DNA of 64,000 nt from Rhizobium chutanense (GCF_002531935.1 NZ_NWSV01000002.1:62001-126000); one strand, 5' to 3'. Numbered from the stretch's first letter, positions 53,055 to 63,856 are shown. Program-made: numbers and translations. The notes: generated by a model from the sequence alone, not told the origin.

Positions 53055-53083
53055 AAGGCGGTGCCATCGGCGCCGCCTTTTTT
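53055..53083 (+). terminator. Rho-independent terminator after the small ORF
   Basis: AAGGCGG, loop with TGCCATCGGCG, CCGCC then TTTTTT (53078-53083). The stem is GC-rich and the T-run is clear. It lies 114 bases after the 57-residue ORF, so the transcript has a long 3' untranslated part containing AGCTCGC repeats. Confidence 0.8.
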
Positions 53084-53160
53084 ATTGGGCTGGTGAGGGC
53101 TTTCTTGTCTTCAGGGCGGCGTAAGGAGCGGCTTCGTTTCTATAGGTGCGCAGACATCTC

Positions 53161-53305
53161 CCCACCCTCATCGCTGTGCTCGTCACAGGGATCCAGTGCG
53201 TCCAAGTCCTTGGGCGCGGGAAACTCTCTTCAGGGTCACGGAGTCATTCACCGCGCAGACGCGCGGTGGCTGGATTCCTGTGACAGGCACAGGAATGAGG
53301 GTGGG
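53161..53305 (+). repeat. Dispersed modular palindromic repeat, copy B
   Basis: A 145-base element between the small ORF and prmA. Outer arms CCCACCCTCAT (53161-53171) and ATGAGGGTGGG (53295-53305) pair perfectly. GTCACAGGGATCCAG (53182-53196) pairs with CTGGATTCCTGTGAC (53270-53284) with one wobble. Inner hairpins are GCGTCCAAG/CTTGGGCGC and CACCGCGC/GCGCGGTG (53249-53268). Copy B differs from A and C in that both ends have CTGTG/CACAG hairpins; the CCTCGGGC module is absent. Confidence 0.9.
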
Positions 53306-53366
53306 AAATGCCTTGCCCCAAACCAAACGCATCCTGCAGACATCCCCTCGCCGACAACTCAGAAAA

Positions 53367-54245
53367 TCAAAGCCGATCGAAGTGAATCGTCACCCAGCCA
53401 TTGCGCCAGATCGTCCTGACATGGCGAAGCCGCGCCCCGCTATAGGCGGCAATTACCTTCCAGCGCTGCGCGGCCAGAATCCCTGAAAGAATGACCGAAC
53501 CGCCGGGCGCCAGATGCGTCGCAAGCTGCGGCGCCATCTTGATCAGCGGCCGGGCGAGAATATTGGCGATGATGAGATCGAAGGGGCCGTGCTCGGAAAA
53601 AGCCGTCGAATGAAAGCCCGGCGCGGTCCGGGCGACGATGCCGGAGGCGATGCCGTTGCGGCGCACGTTCTCGGCCGCCACCCGCGTTGCGACCGGATCA
53701 ATGTCGGTGGCAAGGACCGGAATGTTCTTGAGCTTGCGCACCGCGATCGCCAGCACGCCGCTGCCGGTGCCGAGATCGAGCGCGTTGCGGACCGGGCGGG
53801 AGCGCACCACGGCGTCGATCACCTCCAGGCAGCCTGCCGTCGTGCCGTGATGGCCGGTACCGAAAGCCTGGCCGGCATCGATCTCGATGGCGATATCGCC
53901 GGGGCGGACCTTGTCACGGTCATGCGAGCCGTGCACCAGAAAGCGCCCGGCCCTGACGGGCTTCAGTCCCTCCAGCGATTTCACCACCCAGTCGACATCG
54001 GGGATGACTTCCCGCTGCAGCCGGGCATCGGGAAAGGCGCCCTTGAGAGCTGCCTCGACGCGGGAGCGCACATCGGCCTCGTCCTCGGTCATCATATAGA
54101 TCGAGGCTTCCCAAATATCTTTCTTCTCATCAATTTCGGTGGTGCCGATGGCAAAGTCTTCTTCGCCGAAGACTTCGCTCAGAAGGTCGAGGATCTCTTC
54201 GGCCTTGCTTTCGGTCGTCGTCACGTAAAGGCGGATTTCACTCAC
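53367..54245 (-). CDS. prmA: Ribosomal protein L11 methyltransferase PrmA
   Basis: A 292-residue SAM-dependent enzyme that methylates ribosomal protein L11. The N-terminal ferredoxin-like domain holds FAIGTTEIDEKKDIWEASIYM. The catalytic part has the SAM motif NALDLGTGSGVLAIAVRKL, IDPVATRVAAENVRRNGI and FDLIIANILARPLIKMAPQLATHL. AGQAFGTGHHGTT is the family's L11-binding/loop signature. The length fits. Single gene. Confidence 0.95.
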   Translation of the reverse strand: MSEIRLYVTTTESKAEEILDLLSEVFGEEDFAIGTTEIDEKKDIWEASIYMMTEDEADVRSRVEAALKGAFPDARLQREVIPDVDWVVKSLEGLKPVRAGRFLVHGSHDRDKVRPGDIAIEIDAGQAFGTGHHGTTAGCLEVIDAVVRSRPVRNALDLGTGSGVLAIAVRKLKNIPVLATDIDPVATRVAAENVRRNGIASGIVARTAPGFHSTAFSEHGPFDLIIANILARPLIKMAPQLATHLAPGGSVILSGILAAQRWKVIAAYSGARLRHVRTIWRNGWVTIHFDRL

Positions 54246-54313
54246 GATAGGCGGTCTTTCCCGTTGCCGTTGCCCGCCACCGATCGAGCCGACGCCCTGT
54301 CATGCGCAAGCCG

Positions 54314-54916
54314 TCATCCCTTGTTGACGAGATTCTCCAGCTTCTTTACCGCCGTGTCCGGGTTTTCGCCATAGGCGATCGTTCCGGAAAACCGGCCGGC
54401 CGAATCGAGCAGGAAGACCGAAGCGGTGTGATCCATCGTATAGTCGCCGTTCGGATCCTTCTCGTCGACCGGCACTTTCTTGGCGTAGACGCGGAACCCC
54501 TTGATCACCTCGGCGATCTTGTCGGGCGGACCCGAAATGCCGGTGATGCGCTTGGAAACATTGGAGACATATTCGTTCATGATCTCGGGCGTGTCACGCT
54601 CTGGATCGACGGTCACGAAATAGGCCTGCAGCTTGTCACCCTTGGGATCGACCTTCTCCATCCAGCCGTTCAACTCGAAAAGCGTCGTCGGGCAGACTTC
54701 CGGGCAATGGGTGAAGCCGAAAAACAGCGCCGTCGGCTTGCCGCGCAGCGCCTCTTCGGTGATCGGCTGCCCGCTCTGGGAAACCAGGGTGAAGGGTACG
54801 CCGAAGGGCGGTTCCGCCACGACGTCGCCGGACATCGTGGGATAGAACCGAACCGCGCCGAGAACGCCGGCAAGTATCAGGACACCGACCCAGACGGCGA
54901 TGCGGAATTTCTTCAT
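54314..54916 (-). CDS. SCO1/SenC-family copper chaperone
   Basis: A 200-residue protein with an N-terminal membrane anchor (residues 4-23) and a thioredoxin-like domain. The copper site is Cys71 and Cys75 (FGFTHCPEVCPTTL) and His163 (YTMDHTASVFLLD). SCO1 delivers copper to the CuA centre of cytochrome c oxidase. I chose the start at 54916 (MKKFRIAVWVG), with GAGG upstream. It lies on the same strand as prmA, 68 bases upstream of it, but the two are unlikely to share function. Confidence 0.93.
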   Translation of the reverse strand: MKKFRIAVWVGVLILAGVLGAVRFYPTMSGDVVAEPPFGVPFTLVSQSGQPITEEALRGKPTALFFGFTHCPEVCPTTLFELNGWMEKVDPKGDKLQAYFVTVDPERDTPEIMNEYVSNVSKRITGISGPPDKIAEVIKGFRVYAKKVPVDEKDPNGDYTMDHTASVFLLDSAGRFSGTIAYGENPDTAVKKLENLVNKG

Positions 54917-55239
54917 TGGCATGATCCTCGATCCCGGCGGATATTTTCCGCCCACCCTTGCCCCGCGTGATTATAGCCCCGACCGGACGCGCGCAATTCA
55001 ACAATATGTTTTCTGACCCGTGATTAATTGTCTCATCGGCAGTTGCCATCTGCAGCGGGAAATTCGCTCGCCGAAATTGGCACGGATCGAAAATGCCATG
55101 TGTTTGAATAGTTTGCCTTCAGAGCGCCGGACAATCCGCAAACACATATCGTTAGGAAAGACTTAAGCGGTCACATCTATATTTAACGGCGGTTCCGCAT
55201 CGCCGCTCCCACTGGGGACAACTGGGAAGAATTCTGATC
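54917..55239. other. Intergenic region between the SCO1 and cheW genes
   Basis: A 323-base gap with divergent genes on either side. The only clear sign is AT-rich sequence at 55130-55190, with TATATT (55178-55183), which is a candidate -10 box for cheW although no convincing -35 box lies 16-18 bases upstream. GCGG and CCGC words (55187-55207) could form a small 5' leader hairpin. No gene or structured RNA is recognised. Confidence 0.45.
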
Positions 55240-55710
55240 ATGAACAACAACAATGCCATCAAGCAGTCGGGTGCTTATCTCGAAATCGTTTCGTTCCATC
55301 TGGGCGATCAGGAATTCTGCATCGACATCATGGCCATCCGCGAAATCCGCGGCTGGGCGCCGGTGACGCCGATGCCGCACACCCCGCCCTACGTGCTGGG
55401 CCTCATCAACCTGCGCGGCGCGGTTATCCCGGTCATCGACATGGCCTGCCGCCTCGGCATGAAAATGACCGAGCCCTCCGAGCGCTCGGCGATCATCGTC
55501 ACCGACATCGCCGGTAAGCTGGTCGGCCTCTTGGTCGAACAGGTTTCCGACATGATGACCATCAAGAGCGAAGACCTGCAGCCGCCGCCGGAAATCATCC
55601 CGGAAGCCCAGCGCGCCTTCTGCCGCGGCATCGTCGCACTGGAGAAGACCATGGTCTGCTTCCTGAACCTCGACACTGTCATCGCCGACGAGCTGAATCA
55701 GGCGGCTTGA
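55240..55710 (+). CDS. cheW: CheW-type chemotaxis coupling protein
   Basis: A 156-residue CheW (family 150-170). ISFHLGDQEFCIDIMAIREIRGWAPVTPMPHTPPYVLGLINLRGAVIPVIDMACRLGM spans the two SH3-like subdomains and carries the CheW signature (N-L-R-G-x-V-I-P-V-I-D). It couples chemoreceptors to CheA. It is not in a che operon here: no cheA, cheY, mcp or flagellar gene adjoins it. Two features make it a separate unit: a strong terminator just after it and palindromic repeats beyond that. Confidence 0.95.
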   Translation: MNNNNAIKQSGAYLEIVSFHLGDQEFCIDIMAIREIRGWAPVTPMPHTPPYVLGLINLRGAVIPVIDMACRLGMKMTEPSERSAIIVTDIAGKLVGLLVEQVSDMMTIKSEDLQPPPEIIPEAQRAFCRGIVALEKTMVCFLNLDTVIADELNQAA

Positions 55711-55734
55711 TCCTATCTGGACATAGAATTCAGA

Positions 55735-55759
55735 GGCCCGGTTCGTCCGGGCCTTTTTT
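55735..55759 (+). terminator. Rho-independent terminator of cheW
   Basis: GGCCCGG (55735-55741), loop TTCGT, CCGGGCC (55747-55753), then TTTTTT. It begins 24 bases after the cheW stop codon. Confidence 0.92.
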
Positions 55760-55803
55760 GTTTTGCTATGGTGCGTGAACGGATCTGGCTCAGCCTTAGG
55801 AAA

Positions 55804-55943
55804 ACCCCTCCCCAACCCCTCCCCACAAGGGGGAGGGACTCACCTGGGGCTCCGCCTCGTTCCTTCTCGAAACGGCGCAGATATGGAAAGGGGGTGCGGC
55901 AGTTTAAGCCCCTCCCCCTTGTGGGGAGGGGTTTGGGGCGGGG
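55804..55943. repeat. G/C-run inverted repeat between cheW and creA
   Basis: The left arm begins ACCCCTCCCC (near 55804) and includes CCCCACAAGGGGGAGGG. The right arm includes CCCCTCCCCCTTGTGGGG and ends in TTTGGGGCGGGGT (55943). The two arms are nearly exact reverse complements over about 36 bases, with a spacer of about 68 bases. This is another intergenic element. The strand asymmetry (C-runs in one arm, G-runs in the other) could allow unusual structures. It lies downstream of both flanking genes (cheW and creA converge). Confidence 0.85.
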
Positions 55944-55981
55944 TCTTCAGCCTCGATAGAGAAGTCGGAACTTCGCCACCC

Positions 55982-56473
55982 TCACGGCTTCCCATTCTTC
56001 CACGTCACGTTCTGCCCATAGAGCGGAATGGTCGAGATCGACATCTTCGCCGAACCATCGGTCAACTCGCGCGAATGGGCGAGGTAAATCAGCGTGTCGT
56101 TGGTCTTGTCGTAGATGCGGTTCACAACAAGCGTCTTCCAGATCAGCGACATGCCTTGCCGGAACACTTCGCTGCCATCTTTGGATAGGTCGATATTGCC
56201 GATCTCGATCGGCCCCGTCTGCCGGCAGGCGATGGAATTGTTGGAGGGATCTTCGAACCAGTTACCGTTCTTGAACCGATCGATCAGGCTGCGGTCGAAA
56301 TAGGTAACATGGCAGGTGACGCCCTTGACCTCGGGATCGGAGACCGCCTCGACGATGATGTCATTGCCGATCCAGTCGACCCCGACCTTGCCGACGACTT
56401 CGGCCGAAACGGTGCCGGCGGAAAGGGCGGCGAAGGAAAAGGCAGTGAGAAAAAGCGTGTTGAGTTTGGACAT
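55982..56473 (-). CDS. CreA-family periplasmic protein
   Basis: A 163-residue protein with a signal peptide (LNTLFLTAFSFAALSAGTVSA) followed by the CreA pattern EVVGKVGVDWIGNDIIVEAVSDPEVKGVTCHVTYFDRSLI and DPSNNSIACRQTGPIEIG. CreA is a small conserved secreted protein of unknown function in many proteobacteria. The start at 56473 (MSKLNTLF) is preceded by CAGGGAG. Single gene, converging with cheW across the repeat. Confidence 0.92.
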   Translation of the reverse strand: MSKLNTLFLTAFSFAALSAGTVSAEVVGKVGVDWIGNDIIVEAVSDPEVKGVTCHVTYFDRSLIDRFKNGNWFEDPSNNSIACRQTGPIEIGNIDLSKDGSEVFRQGMSLIWKTLVVNRIYDKTNDTLIYLAHSRELTDGSAKMSISTIPLYGQNVTWKNGKP

Positions 56474-56551
56474 GGCGGCTCCCTGGATGATCCGCATTCT
56501 AGATAAGCATGCGCCCATGCTTTGCAAGAAATGGTGCCCCGGGGGAAGCGA

Positions 56552-57181
56552 TCAGCCTTTCCGGCAGGTGCAGGGCTCGTAGGCCCGCGCCGTCAACCGT
56601 CCGGGCTTCATACCGATCAGCGCCGGTATGGCGTGAACGGCGTTGGCCTTCACCGCCTTGGCCATCTCGATCGCTGCGGCCGCGCAGACAGCGGCATCTT
56701 CGGCGGCATTATGGTGTACGAAGCGCAGACCGAGATGCTCGGCAATCAGGTTCAGCCGGTGCGACAGGAAATGCGGCCAGATCCGCTGCGCCATCTTCAG
56801 ACTGCAGAGATAGGTCAGTTCCGGATAAGATTGCCGATAATGATCGAGGCTCGCCCGCCAGACGCTGAAATCGAAGGCGGCATTATGTGCAATCATCGTC
56901 GCGCCGCTGATATCTTCGTGGAACTCGTCCATCACCTCGGGAAATTCCGGCGCATCCTCGACATGCTCCGGCCGGATGCCGTGGATCGCAATGTTCATCC
57001 CGGAAAAGCGCATCTCCCGCGGGCGGATCAGCCGTTCCTCGACGCGCGTCACCCTGCCCTCCTCGATCCAGGCAAGCCCGACGGAACAGGCGCTGCCACG
57101 CTGTTCATTGGCTGTCTCGAAATCGATGGCAATGGTCTTCAAGGGTAAAATCCGAATCGTCTGCCCTACCGGAATAATCAT
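56552..57181 (-). CDS. DnaQ-like 3'-5' exonuclease (DEDD family)
   Basis: About 210 residues. The exonuclease motifs are visible: IAIDFETANEQRGSACSVGLAWIEEGRV (ExoI, D-x-E), AHNAAFDFSVWRASL (ExoII) and HHNAAEDAAVCAAAAI (ExoIII, H-x-A-x-x-D-A, DEDDh type). Such stand-alone enzymes trim DNA or RNA 3' ends; they resemble the epsilon subunit but are not part of the replicase. The start is uncertain: 57181 (MIIPVGQTIR), 57199 or an internal TTG (near 57140, giving the sequence KTIAIDF) are all possible. Confidence 0.85.
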   Translation of the reverse strand: MIIPVGQTIRILPLKTIAIDFETANEQRGSACSVGLAWIEEGRVTRVEERLIRPREMRFSGMNIAIHGIRPEHVEDAPEFPEVMDEFHEDISGATMIAHNAAFDFSVWRASLDHYRQSYPELTYLCSLKMAQRIWPHFLSHRLNLIAEHLGLRFVHHNAAEDAAVCAAAAIEMAKAVKANAVHAIPALIGMKPGRLTARAYEPCTCRKG

Positions 57182-57413
57182 AGCCGTTGGCGAAGGCAAA
57201 TTCGCAGCCTGTTGACATCCGCACGCAAATGGGGAAACTTTTGTGCATGATCAACTCTGTGACATCAACCATGCATCATATCGCCACGACCCTTCCAGGG
57301 TACGCGGGAGCGATGGTGCGTCACTAGCCGTTCGATCATCCCGAGAACCCTGCCGAGGCGAGCAGGGTTTTCGAAATCCGGCTCTCCTCCTCAAAACCCA
57401 AGGAGAGCGTCCC

Positions 57414-57950
57414 ATGTCTGAAAACGAAGAGAATGAACCCCGCGGCCGAGCGCGCCTGCCGGACGACGTCGTCGTGCGCGCCGTCCGTCTTTCCGATGCC
57501 GAAGAGATCACCGATCTCATCAATTTGCCGGGCTACCGGGCCGGCACCCTGCGGCCGCCGTACCAGCGTATCGAGGAAGTCCGCAAGCACATGGAGAACC
57601 CCGCGCCGGGCGCGCTCAGCCTCGTCGTCACCCTGAATGGCAAGATCGTCGGCAATTGCGGCCTCAACCGCCTCTCCGGCCGCCGGCAGCACGTCGCCAG
57701 CATCGGCATGGGCGTGCATGACGACTTCACCGGCCGCGGCTTCGGGCGCATCCTGCTCGGCGCCATGGTCGACGCCGCCGATGACTGGCTCGACGTCAAA
57801 CGGCTGGAATTGACCGTCTACACCGACAACGAGGCCGCGATCTGGCTCTACGAGAAGTTCGGCTTCGAGAAGGAAGGGCTTCTGCGCTCATTCGGCTACC
57901 GCGCCGGCGAGTATGTCGATGCCTATAGCATGGGGCGGCTAAGAGCCTAA
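57414..57950 (+). CDS. GNAT-family N-acetyltransferase
   Basis: A 178-residue protein with the acetyl-CoA-binding pattern VASIGMGVHDDFTGRGFGRILLGAMVDAADDWLDVKRLELTVYTDNEAAIWLYEKFGFEKEGLLRSFGYRAGEYVD (the Q/R-x-x-G-x-G/A equivalent is TGRGFGRIL). It is close to the RimJ/RimL-type or phosphinothricin-type group, which acetylates protein N-termini or small amines. Start at 57414 with AAGGAGA. It converges with higA, overlapping by four bases. Confidence 0.92.
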   Translation: MSENEENEPRGRARLPDDVVVRAVRLSDAEEITDLINLPGYRAGTLRPPYQRIEEVRKHMENPAPGALSLVVTLNGKIVGNCGLNRLSGRRQHVASIGMGVHDDFTGRGFGRILLGAMVDAADDWLDVKRLELTVYTDNEAAIWLYEKFGFEKEGLLRSFGYRAGEYVDAYSMGRLRA

Positions 57951-58324
57951 GCAACCGCCAGGCGATAAGGTTTGACGAGGCATTCGGCGGGCACGCCCCA
58001 TGCCTCGTTGAGTTTGAAAATCATGTCGACAGTCAAGGCACGCTTGCGATGCAGGATTTCCGAAGCGCGGGAGCGCGAACCCAGAATCTCGCCGAGATCA
58101 GCCTGGCTGCGGCCGGCCATTTCCATGAAGACATACAGAAAATCCACCGGTTCCAGTTCGACCGTGGGGAAATGCCGGTTTTCATAGGCTTCAATGAGAT
58201 CGGAAAGCACGTCGAACCTGTCCGCATCCGCCGAGCCTCGCAACGGCGGATTGTCGAAATATGGAGCGACTTCGCCAAGCGCCCATTCCAGATCGCCATC
58301 GCTCCTGATCGGCCTTATGTCCAT
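57947..58324 (-). CDS. higA: HigA-type antitoxin (HTH)
   Basis: A 125-residue protein with a C-terminal HTH (MEMAGRSQADLGEILGSRSRASEILHRKRALTVDMIFKLNEAWGVPAECLV), typical of HigA. The N-terminal part (MDIRPIRSDGDLEWALGEVAPYFDNPP; ADADRFDVLSDLIEAYENRHFP) is the HigA-specific head. It lies downstream of higB, sharing one base (TAATG), the inverted order of the higBA family. It neutralises HigB and represses the promoter. Confidence 0.93.
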   Translation of the reverse strand: MDIRPIRSDGDLEWALGEVAPYFDNPPLRGSADADRFDVLSDLIEAYENRHFPTVELEPVDFLYVFMEMAGRSQADLGEILGSRSRASEILHRKRALTVDMIFKLNEAWGVPAECLVKPYRLAVA

Positions 58325-58620
58325 TACACAGTCTCCGGATCAATTCTGTCATATTCGGCATGCGTACCAACAAACTTGATCAATACACGCCGGTAGGCAT
58401 AGGCAACGTGCACGATGAGGCGGTACTTGTTTCCGCCGATATCGAAAATCACCCTGTTGTCGCCGACAAAATCCACGTTGGCACCGAACATCCTTTTGAT
58501 ATCCGCCGGTCCCGCCCATTCCGCTTTGCTGACAACAGCGTGCCAGACACCGAGGGGCGCTTTAGCTTGCGGGTGCAACTGCCAAAACGCGCGCAATGTC
58601 GACTTGGCGATCACCTGCAT
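58324..58620 (-). CDS. higB: HigB-type toxin (mRNA interferase)
   Basis: A 98-residue toxin of the HigB_toxin family (MQVIAKSTLRAFWQLHPQAKAPLGVWHAVVSKAEWAGPADIKRMFGANVDFVGDNRVIFDIGGNKYRLIVHVAYAYRRVLIKFVGTHAEYDRID pattern). The N-K-Y-R-L and F-V-G-T-H-A-E-Y-D segments are the family signature. It cuts mRNA on the ribosome. I chose 58620 as the start because homology begins there; a Met 18 bases upstream would place extra residues into the promoter. It is 41 bases downstream of ligA on the same strand. Confidence 0.93.
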   Translation of the reverse strand: MQVIAKSTLRAFWQLHPQAKAPLGVWHAVVSKAEWAGPADIKRMFGANVDFVGDNRVIFDIGGNKYRLIVHVAYAYRRVLIKFVGTHAEYDRIDPETV

Positions 58621-58625
58621 GGAGA

Positions 58626-58654
58626 AACATATTCCCAATACGGGAACAAATCAA
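58626..58654 (-). promoter_or_regulatory. higBA promoter with operator in the spacer
   Basis: On the minus strand TTGATT (58654-58649) and TATGTT (58631-58626) are 17 bases apart. Filling the spacer is the dyad TTCCC, AATAC, GGGAA (58632-58646). HigA, an HTH dimer, could bind there and block polymerase. The start of transcription would fall about at the higB ATG (58620), which predicts a leaderless or almost leaderless mRNA. No Shine-Dalgarno sequence is present upstream of 58620. Confidence 0.65.
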
Positions 58655-58661
58655 GCATCAG

Positions 58662-61334
<2,673 letters not shown>

Positions 61335-63008
61335 TCACCCGTTGCCGGCCAGCAGCCGCTTCGCCGCCGCCCTCGCCTCTTCGGTCACCGAAGCGCCGGC
61401 CAGCATGCGGGCGATCTCTTCGGTGCGATCCTTGTGCGCCATCGTCGCCACGCGTGTCGCGATCTTTTCCGATCCCTCGGCCGCCGGTCCCTTGGAAATC
61501 AACAGATGCGTCGCCGCCCGTGCGGCGACCTGCGGCGCATGCGTGACCGACAGCACCTGCACCCGCTCCGACAGCCGCTTCAGCCGCTGGCCGATCGCAT
61601 CGGCCACGGCGCCGCCGACACCGGTATCGATTTCGTCGAAGACGAGCGTCGGGGCCGAGCCGCGATCGGCGAGCGCCACCTTCAGCGCCAGCAGGAAACG
61701 CGACAGTTCGCCGCCGGAGGCGACCTTCATGATCGAGCCCGGCCGCGTGCCCGGATTGGTCTGGACATGGAATTCGACCACATCGATGCCCTCGGCCAGC
61801 GCCTCGTGTGCATCCGTGGTGATCTCAACCATGAAGCAGGCCCGCTCGAGCTTCAGCGCCGGCAGCTCGGCCATGACGGCCGCAGCCAGTGCGGTGCCGG
61901 CGTGATGACGCTTGTCGGAGAGCGCGCGCGCCGCCGCATCGTAATTTTCCCGGGCCAGGCCGACCTCGGCTTCAAGCCGCGCAAGCCGCTCCTCGCCCGC
62001 ATCGAGATCGGCGAGATCGGCGATCATGCGGACGGCAAGCGCCGGCAATTCGGTGACGGGCACGGAATATTTGCGCGAGGCGGCCCTCAGCGCAAAAAGC
62101 CGCTCCTCCACCCGCTCCAGCTCCCTCGGATCGTATTCGGTCTTGCGCAGTGCCGCCTCGACTTCCATCTGCGCGTTGGAAAGCTGGTCGAGCGCGGCAT
62201 CAAGCAGTGTCACCGTGTCTTCGAGCAGGCCCGGCGCCTCATGGCTCTTGCGCTCCAGCCGGCGCACCAGCGAGGCGATATGCGGCACCGGCGACGCATT
62301 GCCGTTCAGGAACTCGGACGCTTCGGCGATATCGCCGGCGATTCGCTCGGCCTTCATCATTTTCTGGCGGCGGTCCGCGAGCTCGTCTTCCTCGCCATCC
62401 TGCGGCGAGAGCTTCTCCAACTCTTCGACGGAGGCGCGGAGGTAATCGGCTTCGCGCGCCGCACCTTCCACCTTCTCGCGATGTTTTTTCAGCGTCCGCT
62501 CGCTGTCGCGCCACAGGCGGTACAGGCGGGAAACCTCCGAGACTTCGTCGGCAAGGCCGGCGAAGGCGTCGAGCAGCGTGCGGTGGGCATTGGTGTCGAC
62601 AAGGGCGCGGTCGTCATGCTGACCGTGGATTTCGACCAGCATCTGGCCGACCTGGCGCATCAGCTGCACACTGACCGGCTGGTCGTTGACATAGGCCTTG
62701 GTGCGCCCATCCGCCGATTGCTGGCGGCGGAAGATCAGGTCGCCTTCGTCGTCAATGCCGTTTTCACGCAGCAGCACGCGGGCGCCATGATCCATGCCGA
62801 CGTCGAACACCGCCGTCACCTGCCCCTTGTCCTCGCCGTGGCGCACGAGGCCACCATCGCCGCGCCCGCCGAGCGCCAGCGAAAGACTGTCGAGCAGGAT
62901 GGATTTTCCCGCCCCGGTCTCGCCCGTCAGCACGGAAAGACCGGTCTCGAAGGCAAGATCCAGCCGCTCGATCAGGACGATATCGCGGATCGAAAGCTGG
63001 ATCAGCAT
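61335..63008 (-). CDS. recN: DNA repair protein RecN
   Basis: A 557-residue SMC-like ATPase (family 550-570). Walker A is TGETGAGKSILLDSLSLALGG near the N-terminus; Walker B is LVFDEIDTGVGGAVADAIGQRL with VSHAP-type motif VTHAPQVAARA near the C-terminus; a coiled coil lies between (RLYRLWRDSERTLKKHREKVEG; RVEERLFALRAASRK). RecN acts early in repair of double-strand breaks. I chose the start at 63008 (MLIQLSIRDIVLIERLDL); it is five bases after bamD, so the two are co-transcribed. Confidence 0.96.
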   Translation of the reverse strand: MLIQLSIRDIVLIERLDLAFETGLSVLTGETGAGKSILLDSLSLALGGRGDGGLVRHGEDKGQVTAVFDVGMDHGARVLLRENGIDDEGDLIFRRQQSADGRTKAYVNDQPVSVQLMRQVGQMLVEIHGQHDDRALVDTNAHRTLLDAFAGLADEVSEVSRLYRLWRDSERTLKKHREKVEGAAREADYLRASVEELEKLSPQDGEEDELADRRQKMMKAERIAGDIAEASEFLNGNASPVPHIASLVRRLERKSHEAPGLLEDTVTLLDAALDQLSNAQMEVEAALRKTEYDPRELERVEERLFALRAASRKYSVPVTELPALAVRMIADLADLDAGEERLARLEAEVGLARENYDAAARALSDKRHHAGTALAAAVMAELPALKLERACFMVEITTDAHEALAEGIDVVEFHVQTNPGTRPGSIMKVASGGELSRFLLALKVALADRGSAPTLVFDEIDTGVGGAVADAIGQRLKRLSERVQVLSVTHAPQVAARAATHLLISKGPAAEGSEKIATRVATMAHKDRTEEIARMLAGASVTEEARAAAKRLLAGNG

Positions 63009-63013
63009 TGGAC

Positions 63014-63856
63014 TTATGAACCGAGCAGGAGTTTCTTGCCTGCCGCAGCGATCCAAGAGCCCTTGTTTTCCCGCGGCTCGGCGCCACCGGTCTGCAGCAG
63101 CTTATAGGAATCGGCGTACCACTGGCTGTCGGGATAATTGTGACCGAGAACGGCAGCGGCCGTTTGTGCCTCGTCGACGATGCCCATCGCGTAATAAGCC
63201 TCGACGAGACGCGCCAAGGCCTCTTCGATCTGGTTCGTGTTCGGATATTTCTCGACAACGATACGGAAGCGCGAGATCGCAGCGAGATATTCCTTCCGCT
63301 CCATGTAGTAGCGGCCGATCTGCATTTCCTTGCCGGCGAGCTGATCGCGCGCAAAGCGGATCTTCGCCTGTGCATCGTCGACATATTCGGAGTTCGGATA
63401 ATTGTCGATGACGGCCTGCATCGCCTCGATCGTCTTTGCCGAGGCGCGCTGGTCCTGCGTCACGTCGACGATCTGCTTGGAATAGGTGAGACCGATGAGA
63501 TACTGCACATAGGCAGCATCCTGGGACTTCGGATATTGCGACATGTAGCGGTTGCCCGATGCAAGCGCATCGTCCAGGCGGCCCTGCCGATATTTGACGA
63601 AGGTGCTCATCACGAGCGCCTTGCGCGCCCATTCGGAGAACGGGTTCTCGCGGTCGATCGCGTCGAACTTGCGCGCCGCTTCCGCCATATTGCCGGCCTT
63701 CATGTTGGCAAGGCCCTGGGTGTAGAGCACGTCAGGCGGATCGGTTTCGAGGCCGAGTTTGGTGATGTCGATATCGGGGTCCGACTGGCAGCCCGAGATC
63801 GCGGCGCCTGCGCTGAGCACCAGAAGCGATGCGAACAAAGCGCGCGCTGTCTTCAT
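63014..63856 (-). CDS. bamD: BamD, outer-membrane assembly lipoprotein
   Basis: A 280-residue lipoprotein. The signal ends with a lipobox (LVLSAGAAISGCQSD, Cys at about residue 22). Tetratricopeptide repeats follow (TDPPDVLYTQGLANMKAGNMAEAARKFDAIDRENPFSEWARKALVMSTFVKYRQGRLDDALASGNRYMSQYPKSQD; then QAVIDNYPNSEYVDDAQAKI). BamD is the essential lipoprotein of the Bam complex that inserts outer-membrane proteins. Tandem Met codons at 63859 and 63856 are possible starts, with GAAGG upstream. The order bamD-recN-ligA is common in rhizobia. Confidence 0.95.
   Translation of the reverse strand: MKTARALFASLLVLSAGAAISGCQSDPDIDITKLGLETDPPDVLYTQGLANMKAGNMAEAARKFDAIDRENPFSEWARKALVMSTFVKYRQGRLDDALASGNRYMSQYPKSQDAAYVQYLIGLTYSKQIVDVTQDQRASAKTIEAMQAVIDNYPNSEYVDDAQAKIRFARDQLAGKEMQIGRYYMERKEYLAAISRFRIVVEKYPNTNQIEEALARLVEAYYAMGIVDEAQTAAAVLGHNYPDSQWYADSYKLLQTGGAEPRENKGSWIAAAGKKLLLGS

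Noticed and set aside
54960..55239. TTGGCACGG near 55077 as a second sigma54 site for cheW
   Set aside because: The -12 GC is not at the required distance from the -24 GG, so the spacing is wrong.
61434..63107. Antisense frame of 557 residues opposite recN
   Set aside because: RecN motifs (Walker A and B) are on the other strand. This is a shadow.
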